Below, piece by piece: positions 45,061 through 54,300 of a DNA stretch of 64,000 nt. The position numbers were made by a program, and so were the translations under genes. The notes beneath the pieces were generated by a model. That model made no database searches. It saw only the letters and a list, made by a program, of their open reading frames with translations, and was not told the DNA's origin. How positions within the stretch are numbered: the first letter of the stretch is position 1; every line of letters starts with the position of its first letter. This DNA comes from Micavibrio sp. UBA2137 (GTDB taxonomy: Bacteria > Pseudomonadota > Alphaproteobacteria > Micavibrionales > Micavibrionaceae), in contig DCXL01000004.1 in NCBI GenBank assembly GCA_002328415.1, positions 905,451-969,450 on the forward strand. The letters are read 5' to 3'.

Positions 45061-45963
45061 CTAAGAAAGTTGCCAACTCGACAAAAGAGCCAAGTCATTA
45101 TCCCAGTTTTTCTGAACCTTAACGAAGGTTCTCAAAAATATTTTTTGTTCTAATTCTTTTTCCATCGCATGACGTGATGTGCTGGAAATTTGTTTGAGGG
45201 TCTGTCCGCCCTTACCCAATATAATAGGCTTATGACGTTCTTCCTTTATCAAAATAAGCTGGGAAACATGTAAAACGTCGCCCTTTTCCTCTAGCTTTTC
45301 TGTTACAACCGCCAGATGATACGGCAATTCCTGATGAAGCCTGTTAAAAGCGGCCTCTCGGGTTAACTCAGCTAAATAGATTTTTAGCGGCAAATCACTC
45401 ACCTCATCCTCAGGAAACAGATAGGGCGAGACAGGCAAGCGCTCTGCAATTTTGTCTTTAAGCGTATCAGTGCCTTGACCAGATTTAGCACAAATCATAA
45501 ATGTTTCTGCAAATCTAAATTGGTCATTATAAACCTGCGCGAGACGCAGCAGTTTTTCCTTCTCAATCAAATCCACCTTGTTAAAGACCAAGAAGACGTC
45601 CACACTGGCATGAAGCTCAGGAAATTCTGGCATCTTGTTTTTTTCTAAAGCGCGAAGCGCCTTCGCCGCATCAACCATATAAAGAATGATATCGGCATCA
45701 TCAGCCGCGGCCAGCGCCGAGGCGACCATTTTCTGCTCCAGCATATCTTCCTTTGGTTTAAAGAGACCTGGCGTATCGGTCAAAATGGCCTGAGCATTCT
45801 TGTGAATATAAATACCACGAACAGGAAAGCGCGTCGTTTGCACCTTCGCCGTAACAATGGACACATGCTCGCCAACAAGAGCATTCGTTAATGTCGACTT
45901 GCCTGCATTAGGCGCACCGATGAGCGCAACAATTCCGCAGTGTGTTTGTGTCTCGTTACTCAT
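45061..45963 (-). CDS. era: GTPase Era
   Basis: 300 residues. GTPase motifs 'GAPNAGKSTLTNALVG' (G1), 'TTR' region, 'DTPGLF' (G3) and 'VFNKVDL' (G4), then a C-terminal KH domain ('IILGKGGQTLKQISSTSRHAMEK') that binds the 3' end of 16S rRNA in small-subunit assembly. The start overlaps the rnc stop by one base (TGATG). Confidence 0.95.
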   Translation of the reverse strand: MSNETQTHCGIVALIGAPNAGKSTLTNALVGEHVSIVTAKVQTTRFPVRGIYIHKNAQAILTDTPGLFKPKEDMLEQKMVASALAAADDADIILYMVDAAKALRALEKNKMPEFPELHASVDVFLVFNKVDLIEKEKLLRLAQVYNDQFRFAETFMICAKSGQGTDTLKDKIAERLPVSPYLFPEDEVSDLPLKIYLAELTREAAFNRLHQELPYHLAVVTEKLEEKGDVLHVSQLILIKEERHKPIILGKGGQTLKQISSTSRHAMEKELEQKIFLRTFVKVQKNWDNDLALLSSWQLS

Positions 45964-46661
45964 CACTTTTTGCTCTTACCTTGGAGTATATCCAACATTT
46001 TCTTTGCGGCCGCCTTTTCAGCTGCGCGCTTGGACGTCCCGCTTGCTGTTGCAGGAGGCAATCCCTCGACCTGAACTGCAATTTCAAAAAGAGGTGCATG
46101 GTCAGGCCCGCTTTGTCCAACAAGCACGTAATCGGGTACAGGGTGCCCATCAGCCTGCAAAAATTCCTGTAGGGCCGTTTTGGGGTCTTGAGCCGGACGA
46201 TTGATTTTATTGAGGCGATCACCCCAATGCGTTTTTACAAATGTAGCACAGGACGCAAGACCACCATCCAGAAAAATAGCTCCAAGCAACGCTTCAATTA
46301 CATCAGAAAGCACCTTTTCATTCTCAGAGAGAAGTGAGCCATCTGGATTTGACTGTGTAAAGTCATGTTCTTGGGTACGAATGAAATCCCCTAAGCCCAT
46401 CTCTACGCCCACGGAAGCCAACATAGGACGACACACAAGCGCGGATAAACGACGTGCCAACATTCCTTCTTTTTCATTTGGAAAACGCTGAAAAATATCA
46501 TTGGCAATGATGAGGCCCAAAACACGGTCGCCTAAAAATTCAAGTCTTTCGTAATTGGGGGAAGACGCACTGGCATGGGTAATTGCACGTTCCAAAAGAC
46601 CACCATCTTTAAAAGAGTAGCCGATGAGCGCCTGTAATTTATCTAATTGTGCGTCTGCCAT
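45963..46661 (-). CDS. rnc: Ribonuclease III
   Basis: 232 residues. RNase III domain with the signature 'NYERLEFLGDRVLGL' (catalytic Glu/Asp), the second acidic pair in 'DVIEALLGAIFLDGG', and a C-terminal double-stranded RNA-binding domain ('DPKTALQEFLQADG...GTSKRAAEKAAAKKML'). It processes rRNA precursors and other duplex RNA. Overlaps lepB and era by one base each. Confidence 0.95.
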   Translation of the reverse strand: MADAQLDKLQALIGYSFKDGGLLERAITHASASSPNYERLEFLGDRVLGLIIANDIFQRFPNEKEGMLARRLSALVCRPMLASVGVEMGLGDFIRTQEHDFTQSNPDGSLLSENEKVLSDVIEALLGAIFLDGGLASCATFVKTHWGDRLNKINRPAQDPKTALQEFLQADGHPVPDYVLVGQSGPDHAPLFEIAVQVEGLPPATASGTSKRAAEKAAAKKMLDILQGKSKK

Positions 46662-47443
46662 CACGATATCTTATTGAATAATCTGTTCCAGCGAATAGTT
46701 GTAGGCCATTTCCAGACCTCATAGAAATGCGCCGACCCATTGGTTGAGAAAAAGATAAATTCCGCACGTCCGACAAAATTTTCAAAAGGTACAAAACCCA
46801 CCGCATCCGAAACACGGCTATCGCGAGAATTGTCACGATTATCACCCATCATAAAATAATGACCTTCAGGTACACGGAACTTCAGCGTATCATCGAGGGG
46901 ATTATTATCACCCTCCTCATAAATAAGGTGAACCTTACCCTCTGGCAGGGTTTCGACATATTCAATGATACGAGAGGTGTAACCATATTCAGTCATAATA
47001 TCTTCCTGACCCATCTCTTCTCGGTCAAGACGTTCGTCATTGATGTAAAGACGACCGGCTTTGACTTGAATAACATCACCAGGTAGCCCAACAACACGTT
47101 TGATATAATCAATGCTCGTATTCGTAGGCAGCTTAAAGACGACGACATCCCCGCGTTCTGGCGCATCAGACCAGATGCGCCCCTCAAATCCACCCAATCC
47201 AAAAGGAAATGAATATTTGCTATATCCATATGAATATTTAGACACAAAAAGGTAATCCCCGACCTTCAAGGTTGGCAGCATCGACCCCGAGGGGATATTG
47301 AAAGGTTCAAACAAAAAGGTTCTGATTATCAGGGCCAACAAAATAGCAAGGCCCGCGGTGCGCATCAGCTCACTCCAATCCTCACTTTTCTTTTTAGTGT
47401 CTAGGGTTGTTTCATCTGCTGATGTGTCTGTCTTTTTTGTCAT
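46661..47443 (-). CDS. lepB: Signal peptidase I
   Basis: 260 residues. One N-terminal membrane anchor (about 27-47), the catalytic Ser in 'NIPSGSMLPTLKVGD' (about 52-66), the catalytic Lys in 'YIKRVVGLPGD' (about 110), and box E 'GDNRDNSRDSR'. Cleaves Sec signal peptides in the periplasm, including those of the exported proteins in this window. Confidence 0.95.
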   Translation of the reverse strand: MTKKTDTSADETTLDTKKKSEDWSELMRTAGLAILLALIIRTFLFEPFNIPSGSMLPTLKVGDYLFVSKYSYGYSKYSFPFGLGGFEGRIWSDAPERGDVVVFKLPTNTSIDYIKRVVGLPGDVIQVKAGRLYINDERLDREEMGQEDIMTEYGYTSRIIEYVETLPEGKVHLIYEEGDNNPLDDTLKFRVPEGHYFMMGDNRDNSRDSRVSDAVGFVPFENFVGRAEFIFFSTNGSAHFYEVWKWPTTIRWNRLFNKIS

Positions 47444-47466
47444 GGGTCTCTCTTATCGAATTGTCT

Positions 47467-47874
47467 CTATTCTGGCAAGGCTTCAATAATCACCAAAGCC
47501 TCAGCATAGGGTGGTTCATCAGTAAGTGTTGTATGAATTTTTGCAACATGACCAGCAGGCGTGATTTTATCCAGCCAATCTTTGGCACCGCCTGCAACTG
47601 TCATAATAGGGCGTCCATATTGGTCCTTGGATACCATGAGGTCCTTCATAAACACACCATGCGCAATGCCCGAACCTAATGCTTTAGACAATGCCTCTTT
47701 AGCTGCATAGCGCTTGGCAAAACTTTCAACTCTGGATTTGTCGTCCGTCTTGCTGCCTGCTTCGGCTTGCTCTTCTGCTGTAAAGCATCTTTGGACAAAT
47801 CGTTCACCATGGGTTTCAAGTGCCTTTTCAATACGGCTTATATCAACAATATCTTTTCCAATACCTAAAATCAT
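47467..47874 (-). CDS. acpS: Holo-[acyl-carrier-protein] synthase
   Basis: 135 residues, full length. Motifs 'MILGIGKDIVDISRIEKAL' (Asp8 metal ligand) and 'FAKRYAAKEALSKALG' (WxxKEA-type box). Transfers phosphopantetheine from CoA to acyl carrier protein. Its start overlaps the DUF2062 stop by 4 bp. Confidence 0.95.
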   Translation of the reverse strand: MILGIGKDIVDISRIEKALETHGERFVQRCFTAEEQAEAGSKTDDKSRVESFAKRYAAKEALSKALGSGIAHGVFMKDLMVSKDQYGRPIMTVAGGAKDWLDKITPAGHVAKIHTTLTDEPPYAEALVIIEALPE

Positions 47875-48485
47875 GATTGTTCATCCTCTTCTATCAGACT
47901 GTCGTCCTTAGGCATTGTGATATCAAGCGCTGTTTTACGCACACGCGACATGCGCAACTTGCGGCGTGCATTTCTGGCGTTTTCAATCATGCCATAAAAG
48001 AGCCAATAAAAAGGTGTCCAAAATAATAGTGCGCACACATAGCCGCCAATGGCCCACGGCACCATCAACTCAAAAGGGTGATCAAGAAGCAATCCCCAAA
48101 TGGCTTTTAAATCAATGAATGAGGGCATCCCATGAACCTGACTAATGCCCGCAAATTGAAAAATAACCTGACCGAATTCATAGGCCATATACCAGATGAT
48201 AGGGAAGGTCCATGGGTTACCAAAGACTGTACCGATAATGCCTGCGGTTTTGTTAAAACCAAAAATGAGGCAAATAATAATGACATGAACCATGTGCAAC
48301 CCAGGAAGTGGGAGGAACGATATTGTTGCGCCTGTTGCAAAGCCAGCAGCCAGTGAATGTACGCTTGCTGTCATCCGTCCAAGACGATAATTGGCATAGA
48401 CCCACGTACGCCGCCACCCCATACGTGGCCACATTGAATCCTGGACCTTGTGAAGCAAAGGTTTTGGCAGGCGACGCTTGAACAT
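47871..48485 (-). CDS. DUF2062 inner-membrane protein
   Basis: 204 residues. A short basic N-terminus, then membrane segments with the family motif 'FATGATISFLPLPGLHMVHVIIICLIFGFNKTAGIIGTVFGNPWTF' (in pieces, about 47-90), and a basic C-terminal tail. Function unknown; its place between rsh and acpS is common in alphaproteobacteria. Confidence 0.85.
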   Translation of the reverse strand: MFKRRLPKPLLHKVQDSMWPRMGWRRTWVYANYRLGRMTASVHSLAAGFATGATISFLPLPGLHMVHVIIICLIFGFNKTAGIIGTVFGNPWTFPIIWYMAYEFGQVIFQFAGISQVHGMPSFIDLKAIWGLLLDHPFELMVPWAIGGYVCALLFWTPFYWLFYGMIENARNARRKLRMSRVRKTALDITMPKDDSLIEEDEQS

Positions 48486-48517
48486 AGTTGCGCAAGACCT
48501 TTCTATTACGTGTTAAT

Positions 48518-50683
48518 TCATCGACCGCGTGCGCGCTCAACTTCGACAACTTGTGGCGTTGCACGAAGCGCCGCGATGATATTGCTGAGATGTTTTGTAT
48601 CACTAACCTTCACATCAACCAACATGTCCCAAAAATCTAATGTTCTGTTTGTAATCTTCAAGTTATTAATGTCCCCACCATTACGCCCTATCACCGTAGA
48701 TAGCGTTCCTAACGTGCCTGTCTGGTTTGTAATGGTCATGCTCAGGCGCCCAATATGGCCGTCCGCTCCATCGTCCTCATTCCCCCATGAAACATCCAAC
48801 CAACGCTCTGGTGTATCTGCAAATTGTTCCAGCGTTTCACAATCAAGCGTATGAATGGTCACACCCTTACCTGTGGTCACAATCCCGACAATCCTGTCCC
48901 CGGGAATAGGGTGACAACAGCGTGCAAAATGCATCGCCATACCTGGAATAAGACCACGGATGGGAACAGGCTTGCCATTATCTTTTTTCGCTGACTTGAA
49001 TTCGTCACTATTTTCAAGCGGGCGTTCGGGCAAGTTCTCACTTGTGTGCCCCGGGAAGATAGCACGGAAAACGTCACGTGCGACAATATTGCCCGATCCA
49101 ATTCCTGCATAAACATCTTCTACAGCAACAGCACCTTTAAACTGACCGACAACGCCTTTAACGCCTTTTTCTGCAAATTCATAGCCTTCCATTTTATAGA
49201 CCTTTTGCAGCATCGCCTTACCCAACGCCATATATTCATCACGTTGTTGTTGACGGACATAACGGCGGATATGAGATTTGGCCTTACCTGTAACGACAAA
49301 GCGTTCCCATGCAGGTGATGGGTTTTGCGTTTTGGAGGTGATAATATCGACCTGATCCCCGTTTGAGAGCTTTGTTGACAGAGGCACAATGCGCCCATTG
49401 ACCTTTGCTCCTGTACAGCGCGAGCCAACGCCAGAGTGGATAGCATATGCAAAGTCAACAGGCGTTGCGCCTTGGGGTAACTCAATTAAATCACCCTTTG
49501 GCGTAAAGGCATAAACACGGTCCTGATAAAGCTCAAGTTTTGTATTTTCAAGAAAGTCTTCTGGATGTTCATTTTGTTCAATAATATCAAGAAGCTCGCG
49601 CATCCAGCGGTACTTCTTGGCATCTTTGAGCGTTGCATCCATATCCTTTTGTTTATAGGCCCAGTGCGCAGCCACACCCAAATCAGCCTCTTCATGCATT
49701 TCAATTGTTCTGATTTGCACCTCAATACGCTGTGACATGGGGCCAATAACCGTTGTATGAAGCGAGCGATAGCCATTTGATTTGGGCGTTGAAATATAAT
49801 CCTTAAAGCGCCCGGGTACAGTTGGGTACTTGGCATGAATAATCCCAAGCGCGTGGTAACATTCAGCCACGTCATCAACCACAATACGGAACGCCATAAT
49901 GTCTGAAAGTTGTTCAAAAGACACATTCTTCTTCTGCATTTTGCGCCAGACAGAGTAATTCGTCTTTTCACGTCCTGTAATTTTACAATTGATTTTGGCT
50001 TCTTTCATTTGCTTCTCAAGCTCGGAAATAACCTTCTCAACAATATCTGTTCCCTCCTCGCGCAGGAAGGACAAGCGATTGGCAATACTTTCACGGGCCT
50101 CAGGGTTCAAATGCATGAACGCCATATCCTCAAGCTGACTTTTGAGCTGGTGAATACCAATACGCTCTGCAAGTGGCACAAAGATATCCAGCGTTTCACG
50201 CGCAATACGCTTGCGCTTCTCAATTTTCGAAATGTGATGCAGGGTTTGCATATTGTGCGTGCGGTCAGCGAGTTTCACCAGAAGCACGCGAATATCCTCA
50301 GACATCGCCAACACAAGTTTACGGAAATTCTCAGCCTGCTTGCCTTCAACCGTTTGGCTCTCAATACGGGTTAGCTTACTCACACCATTAACAAGTTGCG
50401 CCACCTCTTTGCTGAATTCGCGTTCAACGCCTTCAAGCGTAGCCTCTGTATCCTCGACCGTATCATGCAAAATAGCGGTAATCACCGTTGATGGGTCCAT
50501 GCGCATATCAGCCAGAATTTCGGCAACCTGCATAGGATGGGTATAATATGGTTCGCCTGATGAGCGCATCTGGCCCTCATGCATTTTCTTGGCAAACTCA
50601 TAGGCCTTTTCAATCTGCGAGACATCAGCAGAAGGATTGTAAGCGAGGACCTTATCGGCAAGAACTTGACACTCAGGATGCAT
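48518..50683 (-). CDS. rsh: Bifunctional (p)ppGpp synthetase/hydrolase (RelA/SpoT homologue)
   Basis: 721 residues. HD hydrolase domain with 'HPMQVAEILADMRMD' and 'AILHDTVEDTEATLE' (HD catalytic box, about 68-85), synthetase domain with 'YRSLHTTVIGP' and 'IEVQIRTIEMHEEADLGVAAHWAYK' (about 310-350), TGS (about 385-445) and a C-terminal ACT domain (about 645-721). Both the hydrolase and synthetase motifs are intact, so it should make and degrade the stringent-response alarmones. Separated from rpoZ by a terminator, so it probably has its own promoter. Confidence 0.95.
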   Translation of the reverse strand: MHPECQVLADKVLAYNPSADVSQIEKAYEFAKKMHEGQMRSSGEPYYTHPMQVAEILADMRMDPSTVITAILHDTVEDTEATLEGVEREFSKEVAQLVNGVSKLTRIESQTVEGKQAENFRKLVLAMSEDIRVLLVKLADRTHNMQTLHHISKIEKRKRIARETLDIFVPLAERIGIHQLKSQLEDMAFMHLNPEARESIANRLSFLREEGTDIVEKVISELEKQMKEAKINCKITGREKTNYSVWRKMQKKNVSFEQLSDIMAFRIVVDDVAECYHALGIIHAKYPTVPGRFKDYISTPKSNGYRSLHTTVIGPMSQRIEVQIRTIEMHEEADLGVAAHWAYKQKDMDATLKDAKKYRWMRELLDIIEQNEHPEDFLENTKLELYQDRVYAFTPKGDLIELPQGATPVDFAYAIHSGVGSRCTGAKVNGRIVPLSTKLSNGDQVDIITSKTQNPSPAWERFVVTGKAKSHIRRYVRQQQRDEYMALGKAMLQKVYKMEGYEFAEKGVKGVVGQFKGAVAVEDVYAGIGSGNIVARDVFRAIFPGHTSENLPERPLENSDEFKSAKKDNGKPVPIRGLIPGMAMHFARCCHPIPGDRIVGIVTTGKGVTIHTLDCETLEQFADTPERWLDVSWGNEDDGADGHIGRLSMTITNQTGTLGTLSTVIGRNGGDINNLKITNRTLDFWDMLVDVKVSDTKHLSNIIAALRATPQVVEVERARGR

Positions 50684-50784
50684 GATTTGAATTGAAACTT
50701 TCTTTTAAATAAAAAACTATCGTCAATAAAATGATATAGGTCGCGCCTTAACACAAGCCTAGGGTTTGATTTTAATGCAAAAAC

Positions 50785-50815
50785 AATAAAAAAGGCATGA
50801 AATTCATCATGCCTT
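50785..50815 (-). terminator. Rho-independent terminator of rpoZ
   Basis: Stem AAGGCATGA/TCATGCCTT (50792-50800 with 50807-50815) with a 6-nt loop and a T-run on the minus strand, 29 bp beyond the rpoZ stop. Confidence 0.8.
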
Positions 50816-50844
50816 ATTCATTATTATCATGATTAAAGGAAAAT

Positions 50845-51216
50845 TTATTCGCTGAAACCAGCCAAGTCTTCCAAAGAAGGTGTGTCTGCGCTGTCTGTTG
50901 CGTCACTTGCATCCTTAGAGCTCATTGTGCTCCATTCAGCTTCACCATCCATCAAGTCAATTACTGGTTCATCTTCTTCATCCTGCGCAAACAGAATTCT
51001 TTGATGCGAGCGAATAAGGTCTTCTTTCAACTCTTCTTGATCAATTGTCTTATCAGCAATTTCACGCAAAGCAACAACAGTGTTCTTGTCATTATCGCGG
51101 TCAATTGTAAGCGGGCTTCCTGAGCCAATTTTACGAGCACGTTGTGATGTCAACATCACTAATTCAAAGCGATTTGGAATCTCTTCAATGCAGTCTTCTA
51201 CGGTAACGCGTGCCAT
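50845..51216 (-). CDS. rpoZ: RNA polymerase omega subunit
   Basis: 123 residues. N-terminal 'MARVTVEDCIEEIPNRFELVMLTSQRARKIGSG' (in pieces, 1-35) is the RpoZ family signature, with 'NTVVALREIADKTI' following. The acidic C-terminal ~45 residues are an alphaproteobacterial extension. It stabilises the beta' subunit. Confidence 0.95.
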   Translation of the reverse strand: MARVTVEDCIEEIPNRFELVMLTSQRARKIGSGSPLTIDRDNDKNTVVALREIADKTIDQEELKEDLIRSHQRILFAQDEEDEPVIDLMDGEAEWSTMSSKDASDATDSADTPSLEDLAGFSE

Positions 51217-51374
51217 ATTTTATCCTTTAAATCTTGTCTTTGTCTTTATGAACTTTAAGCTTATAAACCCTCAGCACTGTATAAATCAAGTGTTAAATAT
51301 GCAAAAAACGCGACTTGCCGTTTTACTGAAATGCATTTATTTTCATGCCAAGATAAAAAACGAAAAAGACATTT

Positions 51375-54300
51375 ATGCCACACAAAGATACACTCAAATC
51401 CGTTCTCACTAAACTTAACAAGAAAAAAACCAGCCCATTGGGCAAATTCGCAGAAGATTTCATAGTTGGTCTGCGCGAACAGGATTTTAGTGAGGTTAAT
51501 ATAGGAACTCTATCAGAGGCCGTTGAGGCTCATTACAAATTGTTTAAAAAACATAAGAAAACGCCTCTTATTGAAATCACAGCGATTCAGAACGAAGAAA
51601 CAGACAGACACGAAACAATCATCGATATCGTTTCGAAAGATATGTCCTTTATTGTTGATTCAGTGACTGCCGAACTGGCTGAACAGGGCTATACTATAGA
51701 GACGCTCTATCACCCTCTTACAACAACAGACACCTCCCACATTCATATCCGTCTTGGTAACACACTTGCCAAGTCCGAGCAGAAGAATCTGAAAGATCGC
51801 CTTAATATCGTCATTCATGACGTTCATCTGGCCAACACAGATTTCATGCCAATGAAGGATAAAATTCGCGAATGTCAAATCGCGCTAAGCCATTGCAAGC
51901 AAAAGGACCAAGAGGATGTGCAGGAGGGCTTGGCATTTCTAGACTATCTTTTTGATGACAACTTTACCCTTCTTGGCTATCGCGAATTTTCGCTTTATAA
52001 AAAAGACGGCAAAACGATTTCCAGAACGATCAAAAGCTCATCTCTTGGTTTGTTGCGTAACGAACGGCAACCCATTTTCTTAAATAAAAAGGAAATCTCG
52101 CTCCCCCAACATTTGCAAGAAAAACGCTCTAAATTACCTATTATTTTTGTATCCAAGGTTAATCGAACCTCAACCGTTCACCGCAAGGTGCCCCTAGATT
52201 GCGTTTCGGTTAAGCTCTTTGATGAAAACGGCGACCTAAAGGGAGAAGGTATTTTTATCGGGCTCTTTACATCTGTCACCTACAGTCGAAGTCTGGATGC
52301 TATTCCGCTCTTTAGAAAAAAAGCACAGAATGTTCTAGAAAAATCAGAATTTAAGGTTGGAACACACGACTATCGATCTTTACGTCATATTCTTGAAAAG
52401 TATCCTCGCGATGAGTTTTTTCAAATTGAGGAAAAAGAGCTGCTGAAGTTTGCGCGCTCCATTATGAAGCTTTATGAGAAGCGCAAGGCAGCGCTATATG
52501 TTCGTAAAGACACCTTTGGCCGCACAGTATCCTGTCTTGTGTATGTTCCGCGCGAACGTTTTGAAACGCGTTTGCGCCTCAAGTTTAAGGATATTTTGGA
52601 AGAGGCCTTCAAAGGCGAAGTCCTTAATTTTTATGTGTCCATTGATGATTCAACACTCGCACGCGTTTTATATGTCATTGATGTCGAGCCTTTTAAGGCC
52701 CTGCGTTATAACCATGCCAAAATTGAAAAGCAAATTGTTGAAGCAGCACAAAGCTGGGAAATGCAGCTATTCCATCATATCCTTGGTAAAACAGGCGATG
52801 ACACGCTTGCGCTTAAAATGCGCCAAAAATATGGGAACGCCTTTAGCACAGATTACAGAAACGCCTACACACCAAAACAAACCTATGCCGACATCAGACG
52901 TTTGGAAAAACTTTCGGACAAAAAACCATTAAGCTTTTCCCTCTTTAATACAAAGGAAAAAGATGGCCGCATTCGCTTGAAGGCTTATCACACAAACACC
53001 CCTCTTCCTCTATCGCATGTATTCCCAGTCCTTGAGAATATAGGGCTGAAGGTTGAAAGCGAACTTCCGTCAAAGGTTGTTTTAGATAATGGAAACACAT
53101 ATTGGATTCACGACTTCGATATGGTGCCTGAGGATGAAAATTTCGCGCTTGAGAATTACAAGGACATTCGTGACGTCTTTGAAAAGTCACTGGTCGAAAT
53201 ATTGGAAGGGGCTTATGAGGATGACCGATTTAACCAGCTTGTCTTGAAGGCTGGCATGACAGGTGAGGATATTCTGATTTTGCGTGGTTATTTGCGCTAT
53301 ATCCGCCAAACAAACTTTACATTCTCCAAAACTTATACTGAGGACACGCTTGCAACCTATCCAGAGATTGCCCAATGCTTAATTGATATCTTCCATGCAC
53401 GTTTTGACCCTGCACAATCAAAAGGTAGAAGCGAAAATATGGAAGCCTTGAGAAAGACCTTCACACGTAAGATGGAGAAGGTCACCTCATACGACCATGA
53501 CCAAATCATTAAGACATTTTATAGCTGTATCACAAACACCCTGCGCACAAATTATTACCAAAAAGATGAAGATGGCACGCGCAAATCTTATTTCAGCTTC
53601 AAATTAGACTCATCCAAAATACCAACACTTCCAGCACCCAAGCCTTATCGAGAAATTTTTGTTTACTCCAGACGTGTTGAAGGTATTCATTTACGTGGTG
53701 ACGTCATTGCGCGTGGAGGTATTCGTTGGTCCGACCGCCATGAGGATTTCAGAACAGAGGTTCTTGGTCTCATGAAAGCCCAACAGGTAAAAAACGCAAT
53801 TATTGTTCCCATGGGTGCAAAAGGTGGCTTTGTCGTCAAGAACCCGCCCAAAGGTGACAGGCAGGCACTTCAGAAAGAAGGCATTGAGTGCTATAAAATC
53901 TTTATCTCTGGTCTGCTCGACATTACTGATAATTACAAAAACGATAAGGTTATTAAGCCCAAGCACGTTGTTTGCCATGACGGGGATGACCCTTATCTTG
54001 TGGTGGCCGCTGATAAAGGGACAGCAAGCTTTTCTGATACCGCCAACGCCATTTCCAAAAATTATGATTTCTGGCTGAAAGATGCCTTTGCCTCGGGCGG
54101 ATCCGAGGGCTATGACCACAAGGTTATGGGCATTACAGCACGTGGCGCATGGGAATCCGTTAAGCGCCACTTCGCGGAAATGGACTTCAATACACAAAAG
54201 CAGGATTTTACGGTTATTGGCATTGGCGACATGGGAGGCGATGTTTTCGGGAACGGCATGCTTCTTTCCAAACATATTAAACTGATTGGGGCCTTCAACC